Below, one piece after another: positions 46,789 to 57,959 of a DNA stretch of 64,000 nucleotides. The position numbers and the translations under genes were made by a program. Position 1 is the stretch's first letter. Every line of letters begins with the position of its first letter. Source of the DNA: Gnetum montanum (Eukaryota; Streptophyta; Gnetopsida; Gnetales; Gnetaceae); contig MNCI01001005.1 in assembly GCA_015680685.1 (NCBI GenBank), positions 241,679 through 305,678 of the forward strand. Direction: 5' to 3'. Below the pieces are notes generated by a model. The model saw nothing but the letters and a program-made list of their open reading frames with translations, searched no databases and was not told the DNA's origin.

Positions 46789-48650
46789 ATGCCTCTCCTA
46801 CAAGATTATAATAACGCCACACCTAGTGAGGAAGTTCATTGGAGAACCAATGAACTATATGATGATGAAGATTGGAGTATACAACCTGAAGTGGGAGTTT
46901 CTTATAAACATGAACGAAAGCAACATCATCCTAACACATGAAAGCATAACTTACTCGATGACGATGAACCCCCACTGGCCACTACAAGCTTAATGCAAAT
47001 ACAGGAGGCCATTCAAATCTCATGTAGGCATCGTAAAGAGAGCCGTCTATCCAGGCTCAATTTGAACAACTTTTCTAAATTTTCAAGAGGCTATGACTTA
47101 GAACTGTATCAACATTTACAAGCCTTCTATGATGCTTGCACATGGAAAAAAATTGATAATGGGTGGCAAAAAATTAAGCTCTTTCCTATGACACTCGTTG
47201 GCCAAGAAAAAGTATGGTATAGATCATTAAAACCAAATTCAATACGACGTTGGTCAACAATGGTAGAGGTCTTTATTGAAAAATATCAAACCTACGCAAG
47301 AGTGTCAGCCTTGAGGAAACAAATCCAAGGACACAACATGAACCCTTGGACATGGCCTTAGAAAGATATTATGCACTATTAAACAACTGTCCAGGCCATG
47401 GGTTTTTTGAGGAAAGGCTAATGTATCATATCATTGATGGGCTACGTAATGAAACAAGAGAGACCTTAGGAATGTATGCTGAAGGTCAACAATACAAACT
47501 ATGAATCCATCAAGTTCAAGAGCTTATTAAGTGGGTAGCAAAAGAAGAAGGAGATATGGCTAGATGGGAGAGTGTTGAAAAACATCAATAGGACCAAAAG
47601 CTCAACTTAACAAAGGTCCATGATCATACAAAGGAGAGATTAACCAATCACAAGGTGGAAACACCATCTTTGCCAATACAAAAAATATTAGAAGAAGCTG
47701 AGGTAAAGATCAATAAGATGTTGGAATGGATGTATCAAAAGTGTGGGGAATATATCAATATTATTGGAGATAGATTTTTAACAACCCAATAAGCAAGAAA
47801 AAACATTAGACAATCAGAAAGAAGGGATAAATAAAATAAGAGCTCAACTGCCAATCATACATATGACTGCAACATATGCCTGTACGATCACCCCAAGGGC
47901 CAATGTCCAATATTGTTACATTTACAGGAGCATTGGGGAAACACGTTACATCCAAAGTTCGTACAGAGATACTGTGTTCAATCATAGTGGCAACAATCCC
48001 AGTCATGGGGGAGACCACCCTTAGACTGGAGACACCCTTCATACCATTTGAACCCAAACGCTTATCTTGTTCAACATCTTGTTTCTCCAACTGGTCCAAC
48101 ACACTTTATCTCACCATAGTACCATTCTCCTCAATACTATCAACCCATGCCTCCAACACAATCACCACCTTGTGCAACTTATACGCCTCCTAACTTTCAA
48201 CATTCTCATTCTTTCCCTCCTTCTACAGTGCCACCAACTATTCCTAAGGTTTCTGCACCACAGCAGCAACCCACAAATAGTACTTATGCTAGTGCTTCCA
48301 ACAGTAGTGGGAGGCCTCCTCAACATCAAAAGCATCCCTTCTTTAAACATGGCCGTAAGAAGGGACAACACAATTCCGAGGCCACTGCATCTTCCAACCT
48401 AGCACAAGTTCCACACTATGGTGCACCCTTATCTTCAAACCCAACGCCTCATGTAACTTCATTAGTGCCACCAACTCACACTCCAACAACAATCTGGCCC
48501 AATGAACACAGCCATGGAGAGCAACATCCCAATCCTTGCATACCATCTAATAGTCACAAACATCATAGTGGGTCAACTTGGTATCTGGGAACTACATCGT
48601 ATAAAGTGCCTCACTATGCTCATTATAATCAAGTGTGTGAACCCCTCTAG
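46789..48650 (+). pseudogene. gag of Ath-6 with C-terminal Pro-rich tail
   Basis: It starts at ATG 46789 (MPLLQDYNNATPSEEVHWRT). The capsid block is open at 46993-47361: MQIQEAIQISCRHRKESRLS, HLQAFYDACTWKKIDNGWQK and SIRRWSTMVEVFIEKYQTYA, the same pattern as Ath-3. After a shift it continues to the finger CNICLYDHPKGQCPI (about 47868-47912), which keeps all four ligands of CX2CX3HX4C. A Pro/Ser/His-rich 167-codon stretch (48147-48650) follows and has no known fold. A handful of stops and shifts. This is the only intact zinc finger among the gags here. Confidence 0.8.
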
Positions 48651-48731
48651 GGTAAGTATGATCGGGCCCCAATACTTCCAACATGCAAGGATCCTCATCT
48701 TCCATTTATTAATCCTTGACATCCTCAACCA

Positions 48732-50660
48732 TTTAGCTATGGGGGATACCTCACATTTTACTAACAAGCGGGATTAATAAATATTTTTTAATTTTCTTTA
48801 ATTTTACAGCTTTTTATTTTTTAGTTTTTCATTTTTCAACTTTTTGTTTTATCTTTTTATCTTTTTGTGTTTTTGTCTTTTTATGTTTTTGTAAGTAATC
48901 TCATCTACAAATAAAACACTCATGTGGATCGTCGGTTGAGGTGTGTTTTATGTTATCATGTCTCGAGTGATCAGTTATTTGAAGCAATAAGCCCATTACA
49001 CCCAATCATCCACTCTACAAATAAGAGCTTCTGTTCAAGGGTACAATGATATTCTTGAAATTCTTAAAACTTAAAATTAATTTTGTGTTCATTGTACCTA
49101 GAGTGAAGAAGGATGGACCAAGAGGGAATGATTAGGATGTGACATCAAGGGGACTTGTGGATTCTTTTTTGTAACATCTGTGGGAGTTATCATACAACAT
49201 GGTTGTATTAAGATCCTTGTAGATCTAATGAAAAATGAAAGTAAGAGTAATCAAAAGGGCACTCAAAAATCAAATGTTGTTCTAGGGGGTTCCACTAGAA
49301 AGACATGCACCCATGCCTGAAGGTTGGCAGCTTCTTTGGATTCATTAAAGTGAAAAAAAGAAAAGAAAATGAAAAGAAAAGTGCTACAAAATAAAAATCA
49401 CTCCTCCCTTGAAAAAAACTCCAAGTGATCGTATGCCTTGTTGTTATGGTACTTTGATAGTTGCTCATCATGGGATGAAACAATGTGATGTCACTGATTA
49501 GAGGAATGGACTTGGTCCTGATCTTGGAATGACAGGTTAATGATGCCTTAATCATGCTTTACATGGAGGATTCATTATGCCCTAGGTTAGTTACCTCATG
49601 TCCTAATCTCTAAGATCCCTTTCTATAGTTTGTCTCATCTCACTGTTCGTGTAATTGTAGCTTGTGTCATGTGTAGCATAGAATTCCTACCTTATTCCAG
49701 TGATATTTACATGTGTGTGTTTTGTGGAGTTAGTGTGGATTACATTTAACCCTTTTAGTTCCCATGGATACTTTAAGTGTGGTTACACAAGGGCATTATA
49801 GGTTGGAACTTGCTTTGGGGAGAACCCACTTGTGTAATCTTTTGTAATTTTCACTTATGACACAGCTCACACACACCATTTATTACCCTTAGCATATTGT
49901 TTATGATATTCTTTCCCTTATTACTATCCCTCCAATTCAACATCCCTATGAATCATCACATAGCCTTTTTCTCTATCACCCAAGGTCCTTATTGATAAAA
50001 CCCACATATCATTATTTGTGCCTTTAATACCATCTAATTACCTAAGAAACCATTAACAATCATCCAGATGTCCTTAGTTTACATTGTTTAATTTCAAAAA
50101 AATATTAAAAATTTGGTACATTCTCTAAGTGCCCTAACTTCAATGAAAATATGTATACATGACCCCCCTATGCTAATCAACATAATTTGCAATTGTTCAT
50201 GCAGGGAAAGTTTTTCAATTCCTCTCTATGACTTGTGATTGCACGTCCCTTGCTTTCATATCCATAACTCACTCGTTGATGCTTCGATTTTCATTCCGTT
50301 TGAACCTACTTGAACTTGGAGTGTTCAACTTAGTTATGGGGAAAGGGGCACACACCGAATAGTGCATATCATGCATAAATATTTTGAAATTCATCATTTC
50401 CCGAAGGACATCATTAAGGGTAATTAGTTGTAAAATTAAAAATAGCATGTGTCAAAAACAATTTCATCCCCTTAGCTATACCAAAAAATTAAATTTTGGA
50501 AACCATCTAAGCAAAGAGGACTCAACACTATAATCTTTTGGGGACATGTTATTCCAATAATTAACATCACATGGAAATAAAGTAAATCTATTAAGGCAAG
50601 CAGTAAGGTATACCCTAACTTTGGTAATAGCCTTACTAAAAATTAGTTTTGTGTGATTGC
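48732..50660 (+). other. 3' region of Ath-6
   Basis: Begins with the purine-motif copy at 48732 and a T-rich tract (48783-48900). A second motif copy, TTAGTTATGGGGAAAGGGG, is at 50330. No recognised coding sequence. Confidence 0.6.
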
Positions 50661-50669
50661 AAATGGTCC

Positions 50670-51400
50670 TAAAACGCAGACAACAGGAAGGTCCTACTCA
50701 AGGTACGATCAAATGACCTAGGAGAGGTGAAGGACAAGTTCCTACTAAACAACATGCAGAGCAGGAGGAACAATCATTTAGTATCTACCAAGAAGACCCT
50801 GCTGCTGTACAATCAAGGCCTATCCTCTCTAAAAGTGGTGCCTAGTACTTAGGGGAAACATACTAATTTTATCACAATAAAGAACAAGGCACCACGGTTA
50901 ACAATTGTGGTGTGACTGTTGATTTCTCTGTTCAAGCCATTTCAGAAGTATTAAACCTTCTAACTACAGGGCCAAAGGTTGCTTAGAACTAGTTGGACAC
51001 TTTTAGAACTAAGCAACTTAATAAACTATTGACAGAGAATAAAAGGATGGTGGAAGAAAAAGAGAAGGCTGACTGGGATGCCTCTATGACACAAGTGCAA
51101 ACTTACACGTGTACCAAGGCACTCAAGGCCTTACAAGAGGAGAAACACCAGGCCATACTTCAACACCATCAAATCCCAAGACTTGGAGGGCAAGAAAAAA
51201 GGAAAGACACCTATGGAGGAGCCACTTCCACCAGGAACTACATGAGTTCCACCAATTTTGTGATCATAGGATTTTCTTTTGTGTTGTATCTCAGTTTTTG
51301 TTTTCTTCCCACATTGTGGCATCATTCCATTTTTCCATCTAATAATCCCATACCTATCCACTATGTAATCACTGTAACTCGAGGACAAGTTTTCATTTAG
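50670..51400 (+). pseudogene. 3' coiled-coil reading frame of Ath-6
   Basis: The frame before 50993 is broken (VDFSVQAISEVLNLLTTGPK, stops). From 50993 it is open for 135 codons: MDTFRTKQLNKLLTENKRMV, EEKEKADWDASMTQVQTYTC and KALKALQEEKHQAILQHHQ form a charged coiled-coil stretch. The tail (VIIGFSFVLYLSFCFLP) is hydrophobic but may be past the real end. The middle aligns with the 3' frame of Ath-2 on the other strand. It sits between pol and 3' LTR, where Athila relatives carry an extra or env-like frame. Function unknown. Confidence 0.55.
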
Positions 51401-51411
51401 TCGTGGGGGTA
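51397..51411 (+). other. Polypurine tract of Ath-6
   Basis: TTTAGTCGTGGGGGTA before the LTR start at 51412. Confidence 0.85.
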
Positions 51412-52242
51412 TGATGGGATGTGATATTGCATCCCCTGCGATATCGCATACGCGATATTGTGTCTACCACTGTGATATTGCATACGCGATATTATATTCT
51501 ACTGAAATGTATATAAATAAGAAGTGGCTCTACCTTGTTTTAAATACATAGGTTAGATTGTAGTGAAACTATGGCAGTTTGATCCCTCCAGAGATAGATT
51601 ATTTTCCCATGTCTTCCTGTAGTGTGGTGAATGTAATTGTACGGCATCCTTTATTTGAGTGTGACATACTTGGACATGCACATGACCAGCAATAAAGATC
51701 GAGATTACTTCATCATTGTAGCATTCACTTTGTTTATTTATTTATTTTTTTTTTATTTACTACTTTCCTAATTAGTCTCTCTCACCCTTAAACTCACGTT
51801 AGAACACGAAATGAGTAAGACTTGATTACAAGCATTTATGTGTGACTACTTGGTAACCCAGTGGCGTACCTAGGATCTGCACTTGGTAATGCCAGTGGTA
51901 GTCATGCACGAGTTCCAAGATGTGTAGGGATAATTAAGGAATGGATGCTCATCGCACTTAGGCTAGTTTAGATTCTCTTACCATTTTCCTCCTAGCTTAG
52001 TTAATCTTACTTTCTATTTCCTTCAGGAGTAGCATTAGATTAGGAAATCCATCATACACCTCACTCTGGACTAAACTATACATGACAAAGATAATACTAG
52101 TCTAGGTGGGAAGACAGCAAACTGAGACCTAAGGATAACTATCTAGGTGCCACAACTAGTCCATTTGCAGAGTTTGCCCAGATCGCGCATGAGAATGCTC
52201 GTATTTGTATGGTTGAGTGTAGGGATACCTTGCCACTCATTA
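51412..52242 (+). repeat. 3' LTR of Ath-6
   Basis: TGATGGGATG to CACTCATTA (last motif mutated from CATCA). TATAAATA is at about 51512 after five GATATC/GATATT motifs. Confidence 0.9.
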
Positions 52243-52247
52243 GAAAT

Positions 52248-53079
52248 GAAGGCTATTGAAAATGAAATAATATTATTAGTTACTATTTTAGGTTTTTAAG
52301 TAGGCAGGAAACTCCTATAAGTTATGATTTTTGTAATTTTATATTTCTTAGAGGTTAAGGATCACTTATAAAATTTTCTCAAGTTTTTAATATGTTCAAA
52401 AATAGTAACATCATCCTTCATGACTAAGGTTGCAACCTCATAATAGGGTCATGACAAAATGCAAAGGTATCCTCAAGATCCATATTGATATGCTAGTTAA
52501 CTATATATTCTAGGCCAATAATGTCTAGTATCATTTCAGGGGTCATAAATGTAATAAATAGCTTGAAAACCTATTTCTATAGCTAAATTTTCAAAAAATT
52601 CAAAACAAAGATAAAACATGATCAAAAGTTATGAAAATGTGATCAAACTTATCCAAAATGTTGACAAACGTTCCATTTATGATAACAAATCTAATAAAAT
52701 AACAAGATTATAGAAAATAATTTAAAAAATTTAGATATAAGAATTTAGACAATTTAACAAATAGTTACTAAGTAGATGAAATCAACAAAAACATATGTGC
52801 ACAAAAAAAAATTATGAAAATCCATAACTAGAAGAAAATACCAAAACTAGTATACCTGAAAATGATAGCACTACAAGAAAAGGATCCTTCCATAACTTCA
52901 ATCTCACAAACAAGCTTAAAATGTTAAGTATTTTTACATCTCACCACTACTTGGGTGCATCTAATACTTACATCAAGTAAGCCTCACCTTATTCATAAAC
53001 CTCAATGACCTAAAGCTATCAACAAAAATACAGAGTCTACTAGAGGTAGATTTTTAATCTTTTTCTAACATCAAGAATC
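52248..53079. other. A+T-rich sequence between Ath-6 and Chr-L, nothing recognised
   Basis: Should be continuous with 45793 before Ath-6 inserted, so it may be the rest of the Del-family host element, but I could not align it. Confidence 0.35.
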
Positions 53080-53548
53080 TGAAGTATAGGTTTTTGGCTC
53101 TATGATGACATTTGGGACATGCAAGAAACATCTTGGTTGAGAGGTGAGTCTTTACAAGAGATGTCTCACATGTGTAGGATATGTTTTAAATGAGAAGAAA
53201 ACATCTCATCTTACTTGGAGATTTTCTAGTTTTTATGATACTTCTCAAGGAAGACATCTCATACTAAGAGAAGAAATCTCACACCTAAAGTAGATGCCTC
53301 CCACTCTCAAGAGATGTCTCACTTGAATGGTGGAATTTCATTAAATATATCTAACAAGGGCCAAAGATGACCTGTAGGGTGGGGCAAACTCCTAAATCCT
53401 TAGTTCCAAATTGGAAAACATCTTAGTTAGAGGAGAAAAAGATGGAAATAAAAAAATATCTTTAAGTTGAGCTTAAGGATAGCTTTTTATCTTTTTTCTC
53501 TATAATTTTCAATAAATATTATTATTATTACAAAATTTATATATCATT
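53080..53548 (+). repeat. 5' LTR of Chr-L, first part
   Basis: Aligns with 11702-12195 of the Chr-R LTR with a deletion near its start. It carries repeated GAGATGTCTCA/AACATCTCAT motifs (53150-53330). Cut by Nona-D after TCATT. Confidence 0.75.
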
Positions 53549-54552
53549 TGGTATATGGATACCTCTTTTGATTCCCTTAGTCTACCCTACATACTATGTG
53601 CCTTTTTGTGATGATTTTTTTGAGGATGATTCTTAGATTTTTTGACATGTTTGGAGGTTCTATGGCTCATTTTGATGAGTTTAGAAGGTTCCAGGATCTA
53701 TGGGAACTTGTTGGGAGGCATCCGGAGGCTCTCGACATCAAAATGAGCACTTTTATTTTTGGCACCTTCAAAAGAGACACCTTTCTAGAAAGATAGATGT
53801 CTTTCTATAGACATCTTCCTATAGATGTCTCCCCTAAATTGGATACATCTATCAAAAATGGTACATGTCTCTCTCAGGAGTAGGGCTTCCATAGGAGACA
53901 TCTACATGAAGCCAAGGATGACCTAGGTGCATGAAGTATGCCCATTAAAATTTGAGAAATAGCCAAAGCAAGATGGAAATAGTTGGGGAGAAGTTGAGAA
54001 GACTTGGAAAACATATAAAGAACCTCAATTTGACTTGAGGAAAATTTTCTAAGGATTTTATCTTCTAGTTGAATATAAAAATTGATATAATTCATCATTG
54101 ATAGTGTTGTAGTGTTAAGTGCCACAATGCCAAGTGTTGAAGTGCCAAGGGGTGAAGTGCAAATGCTAAAGACTAAACATCCCAATAAAGAGAAAAAGAG
54201 AGAGATCTTGAGGGATGAGAGCTTATGCAAGGAAGTTGAGTGAGAGGCAAGGAAGAGCACTTGAGAGAGATTATAATTATCTCTTATAAGTGTCTTGTCT
54301 TGAGTTTGGGCTCCATTGTGAGTACTTGAGGATTAAGAGAGAACAAGTATCACCTCTAAGATCCTTGGGAGAGTTTTGAGTTGAACTTGGCTCCTCATAT
54401 TTGATGTATTTTCTATGTATTTTGATAATTATCTTAATATAAGGGATGTTTTATACATTGTATTATGCTATTCTTACTTTCTAAGTTGATCTTCTTGGAA
54501 GTTGTGGATTGGGTCCTACTGGGGTCTATCAGGGTGCAACTCCCCTACACCA
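53549..54552 (+). repeat. 5' LTR of Nona-D
   Basis: 1004 bp. Contains TTCTAGAA at 53783 within 20-bp units and several GAGACATCT motifs. Ends CCCCTACACCA. Confidence 0.9.
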
Positions 54553-54683
54553 AAGTGGTATCGGAGTGAAGGTTTAGAGGTTTATAGAATTTTATTGAAG
54601 CTTGGTGTTTTCTTTGAATTAAACGAACATTGTTGTGGATATTTGTGTATTTTCTTTTGGATATCATTCTTGTTGATTTAGGT

Positions 54684-55300
54684 ATGGCTTCAAAGAAGAA
54701 GACATATTAAGAGCTTAGACAAGAGCTTCAATAGTTTAAGAACTTCTTTAAAGGTTCTATGGTTGAAATGCAGGAAGTTATTCCCAAAGTAAAGGTCCAC
54801 AAGCACCAAGATTTTGTAGAAACTTTAGAAAGAGATATGGATAAATTCAAGTCTATCATGAGAAGTACTTTGAGGATAATTGATAAAATATGTTCCATCC
54901 ATCAAGAACAAAAGAAAGATGATAAATTTGATAAAGTGGTGATCAATGAGAAAAGGAGTGCTCAAGTATCTTATTGAGCAAGGGAGTGTTCAATACTCAA
55001 AGGTTTCAAGGGAGGAAACTAAGAGCTTCATAAAAGAGATCAAGAGATCTTCAAAATCCAAGATGATGTATGCTTCTGATCAAGAAGATTTCCTACCTCA
55101 TGAGTCATATTAGGTGAAGGATCAAAGCCAAGAGAGTGGCAAAGATCAAGGGACTTCTTCAAGTAGGATCAAGGGTAGCACTAGAAAGTTTGATAGTCAT
55201 TATTTTTGTAATTTTTCTATACCTTATGGCAAGGAAAAGGAGATTCTAAGTCAAGTTGAGACTATCTCATGGGAGAGAGGTGAGTCTTCTAGCTAAGGTA
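54684..55300 (+). pseudogene. Nona-D reading frame 1, coiled-coil, unknown
   Basis: It opens at ATG 54684 (MASKKKTY, stop, ELRQELQ, stop, FKNFFKGSMVEMQEV). It continues open for 72 codons from 54759: a charged helical stretch with HQDFVETLERDMDKFKSIM and KICSIHQEQKKDDKFDK. After a shift, DQSQESGKDQGTSSSRIKGS and HYFCNFSIPYGKEKEILSQV follow (55114-55296). Predicted coiled coil and Ser-rich linker. No zinc finger, protease or polymerase motif is present. It stands in gag position but I see no capsid signature. Confidence 0.45.
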
Positions 55301-55499
55301 TGTGAAATAATGATTGCTTTGATGATGTTTGTTTTGGTGAATATGATGTTAAGGCCATGGAGGAGAGTTTACCTTTTGATTTGGTACCTCCAAAGTAGGA
55401 TGAAGAGCTTGTTGATGATTCTTTGAAGAAAAGAAACCATTGGAATTAGGTAATCCTATTTTGGATCATGAACCTTCAAGCTTTGATGAGATTGGATAG

Positions 55500-56295
55500 C
55501 CACATGTTGAAGATCAAGTTGAACCAATGATGAATAGGAGAATCCATGAAGGGGTAAGTAAGGATGAGGTTTACCTTGTTGATGGTAGTAATTTCTCTCA
55601 TGTTGAAGCTAGTGTGATGGATGCTAGTGTTTCACTTCAGCTTGATAGTGGTTTATTCAATGGCAATGATGACCATCATGATCATTGTGGTGATTATGAT
55701 AAGATTGAGAATCATATTATGAATTTTAATGCCATTGTTAGTAAGAGGAAGAATAATAATGACAATTTTTTTTGATGATGATGGCTATTAGAATAGTCAT
55801 TATGAGAAGGTCATTATTGATTTAAGTGAAGACATTGATAATGATATGATTTTCTAGAATTTGAAAATTTTTGCTGTTGATTATAGCAATGATAAATCTA
55901 TGAATTATGTTGATGGATTTTATTGTATTGGCTGTAAAATTAAAGTGCATCATGAAGGAAATCTACATCATGGTGATGAAAGGAAGCTAGGTGGTAGTCT
56001 TCCAAACACTAAGAAGAAGAAGTTGAAGAAGAGGGAAAAGAAAAAAAGAAAGGATGTTAGATTAAGAAAGCATAATCTTTTATCTTTTTCTTATTCTTTA
56101 TTTATTATAGGTTTAATTCATCATGGATATGTAAGGAGAGAATTTCAAGGAGATGATCATATGAAGGAAGCATGGTGGGACATGAGGACAAGCCCCCATG
56201 AGCAAGGGAAGCTCAAAACTAAAGCCTCTAATGATATTTATTCTCATGTTTATCATGCATTAAGTCATGAGTATTGTGATGGCCTTAAGTTATAA
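55500..56295 (+). pseudogene. Nona-D reading frame 2, basic/hydrophobic, unknown
   Basis: The first open part at 55527-55775 (MMNRRIHEGVSKDEVYLVDG) is acidic, with DDHHDHCGDYD. After stops, a 144-codon frame (55861-56295) reads FAVDYSNDKSMNYVDGFYCI, then a strongly basic run KKKKLKKREKKKRKDVRLRK, directly followed by a hydrophobic segment NLLSFSYSLFIIGLIHHGYV. This could be a nuclear localisation signal or the positive-inside flank of a membrane helix. I recognise no family. Confidence 0.4.
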
Positions 56296-56358
56296 GGTCA
56301 TGGTGCCTTCTAGCTTTTGAAAGATCATGAAGCATGACATTTTTAATGGTGGGAGAGT

Positions 56359-57382
56359 TGGTGTAGGGACACCTCTTCTGATTTCTTTACTAAACCCTAC
56401 ATACTTTGTGTCCTATTTTGATTATTTTTTTGAGGATTATTCTTGGATGTTTTGACATGTTTGAAGGTGTTTTTGACTCATTTTGATGAGTTTAGGAGGT
56501 TCTAGGATCTATGGGAACTTTTTGGGAGGCATCTAGAGGCTCCCAACATTAAAATGAGCACTTTCATTTTTGGCACCTTCAGAAGAGTCATCTTTCTAGA
56601 AATATAGACATCTTTCTAGAAAGATAGACATATTTCTAGAGATGTTTTTGACTAAAGTGGAGACATCTATCACAAATAGTAGATGTCTATTGCAAGAAAA
56701 GGGCTTCCATAAGATAACATCTACATGAAGTCAAAGATGACTAAGATGCATGGAGAAACTTTTGAAAATGCCTATTCCAATTCAAGAAATAGTTAATGCA
56801 AGATGAAAACAACCAAGGAGAATGTGTGAAGACTTAGTAGACATCTAAAGAACCTCAAGTTGAGTTGAGGAAAGGTTTCTAGGATTTTTACCTTTCAGTT
56901 GCCTATAAATATTAATGTAATCCATCATTGTTCGTGTTGTAGTGCCAAATGCCACAATTTCAAGTGTCGAAGTGCCAAGGATAAAGTGCAAATGTTGAAG
57001 GAAAAACATCCCAATAGAGAGCAAGAAAGAGAGCTCTTAAGGGAAGAGAGCTTGTGCAAGGAAGTTGAGTGAGAGGAAAGGACGATCACTTGAGAGAGAT
57101 TAGAAGAATCTCTTATAAGTGCCTTATCTTGAATTTGGGCTCCACTGTGAGCAATTGAGGATTAAGAGAGGATAAGTGTGGCCTCTAGGATCCTTGGGAG
57201 AGTTGTGAGTTAAGCTTGGCTCTTTATCTTTGAAGTATTTTCTGTGTATTTTTAGAATTATATTAATGTAAGGGATATTTTCCTCATTTTATTATGTAAT
57301 TCATATTTTCTAAGCTATATCTAGTTGGAAGTTGTGGATTGGATCCTACTAGGGTCTATCAAGGTGCAACTCTCTTGCACCA
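56359..57382 (+). repeat. 3' LTR of Nona-D
   Basis: 1024 bp. TTCTAGAA at 56594 and 56614 and TTCTAGAG at 56634 repeat at exactly 20 bp. Ends CTCTTGCACCA. Confidence 0.9.
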
Positions 57383-57790
57383 TGATTGTGAGTTGATGAG
57401 ATTTTACAAGAGAGTGTTATGAGCACACATTGGGTGAGTCCATGATTGTTGTTGTAGATTAAGATTAATTATGTATGTCTTTGGACTATGTGTTCTTGAG
57501 GTATTAATTGTGAGCTAAGATCTCAATCATGAGTTATGGAAGAGATTTTCATAAAATTATACCTTGCATCAAGGATAATTGTTGTATGATTGTAGAGCCT
57601 CATGCTCTAGAGCATTGTTAAAGTATTATGAGTGAAGTGATGTTGTGGATTTTGGAACCTATATTGTAATCTTCTTTACATCAATTAGAGATAGCTAATT
57701 TTATTATTTTTTAGAAAATTATTTTATCTTCATGATAACTAGATTCAATAGGTTTTTTAAAGGATTTAAAAATTGAGAGATCTTGCTCCA
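57383..57790 (+). repeat. 5' LTR of Chr-L, second part
   Basis: Continues the chromovirus LTR alignment (12205-12606) after Nona-D, from TGATTGTGAGTTGATG to TTGCTCCA. Confidence 0.85.
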
Positions 57791-57797
57791 GAATTAT

Positions 57798-57815
57798 TGG
57801 TAATAGAGCATTAGG
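57798..57815 (+). other. Primer binding site, initiator tRNA-Met type (Chr-L)
   Basis: TGGTAATAGAGCATTAGG, seven bases after the LTR end; one change from TGGTATCAGAGC in the core plus a shift. Confidence 0.7.
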
Positions 57816-57959
57816 TTAATTATTTCTTTGAAATTCATTATGAATTTTTGTCAAATTCAAATAATACCTAGGAATAAGTAGCTTTAAGCCTTGAATAGAG
57901 ACATATAAAGCATGAAATATTGCTTTCAACTAATGGTTGCTTAGTTGGATGAGATTAGT

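Larger units (their letters stand above)
45799..52242 (+). mobile_element. Ath-6, Athila-like element without protease or polymerase, with target site duplication
   Basis: GAAAT flanks both ends (45794-45798 and 52243-52247), and both LTRs are complete. Internally there is a tRNA-Asp site, gag with finger and a Pro/Ser/His-rich tail, then directly the post-pol motif (TTTAGCTATGGGGGATA, 48732), a long 3' region, a coiled-coil frame and the purine tract. Protease, reverse transcriptase, RNase H and integrase are all missing. LTRs agree at roughly nine bases in ten by eye, perhaps making it the youngest full-ended Athila copy here. Confidence 0.9.
53549..57382 (+). mobile_element. Nona-D, non-autonomous LTR element with unfamiliar reading frames
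   Basis: LTRs are 53549-54552 and 56359-57382 with inverted ends TGGTGTAGGG/CCCTACACCA; the flanks are TCATT and TGATT, a 5-bp duplication with one change. The internal 1.8 kb has an initiator tRNA-Met-type priming site (TGGTATCGGAGTGAAGG, 54556), two decayed reading frames unlike gag or pol, and a purine tract (GGTGGGAGAGT, 56348). It lies inside the LTR of Chr-L, and its LTR start (TGGTGTAGGGACACCTCTTC) equals that of the chromovirus (TGGTATAGGAACACCTCTTC). It probably moved with chromovirus enzymes. Confidence 0.85.

Noticed and set aside
48343-48546. Several overlapping frames on - at 48162-48767
   Set aside because: Antisense shadows of the Pro-rich gag tail of Ath-6.
50993-51400. Envelope protein in Ath-6
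   Set aside because: No signal peptide, cleavage site or convincing membrane anchor in the aligned part; only a coiled coil is supported.
53549-57382. Nona-D as a Ty1/copia element because of its initiator tRNA-Met priming site
   Set aside because: No copia polymerase is present, and the LTR termini match the neighbouring chromovirus, which uses the same primer type.
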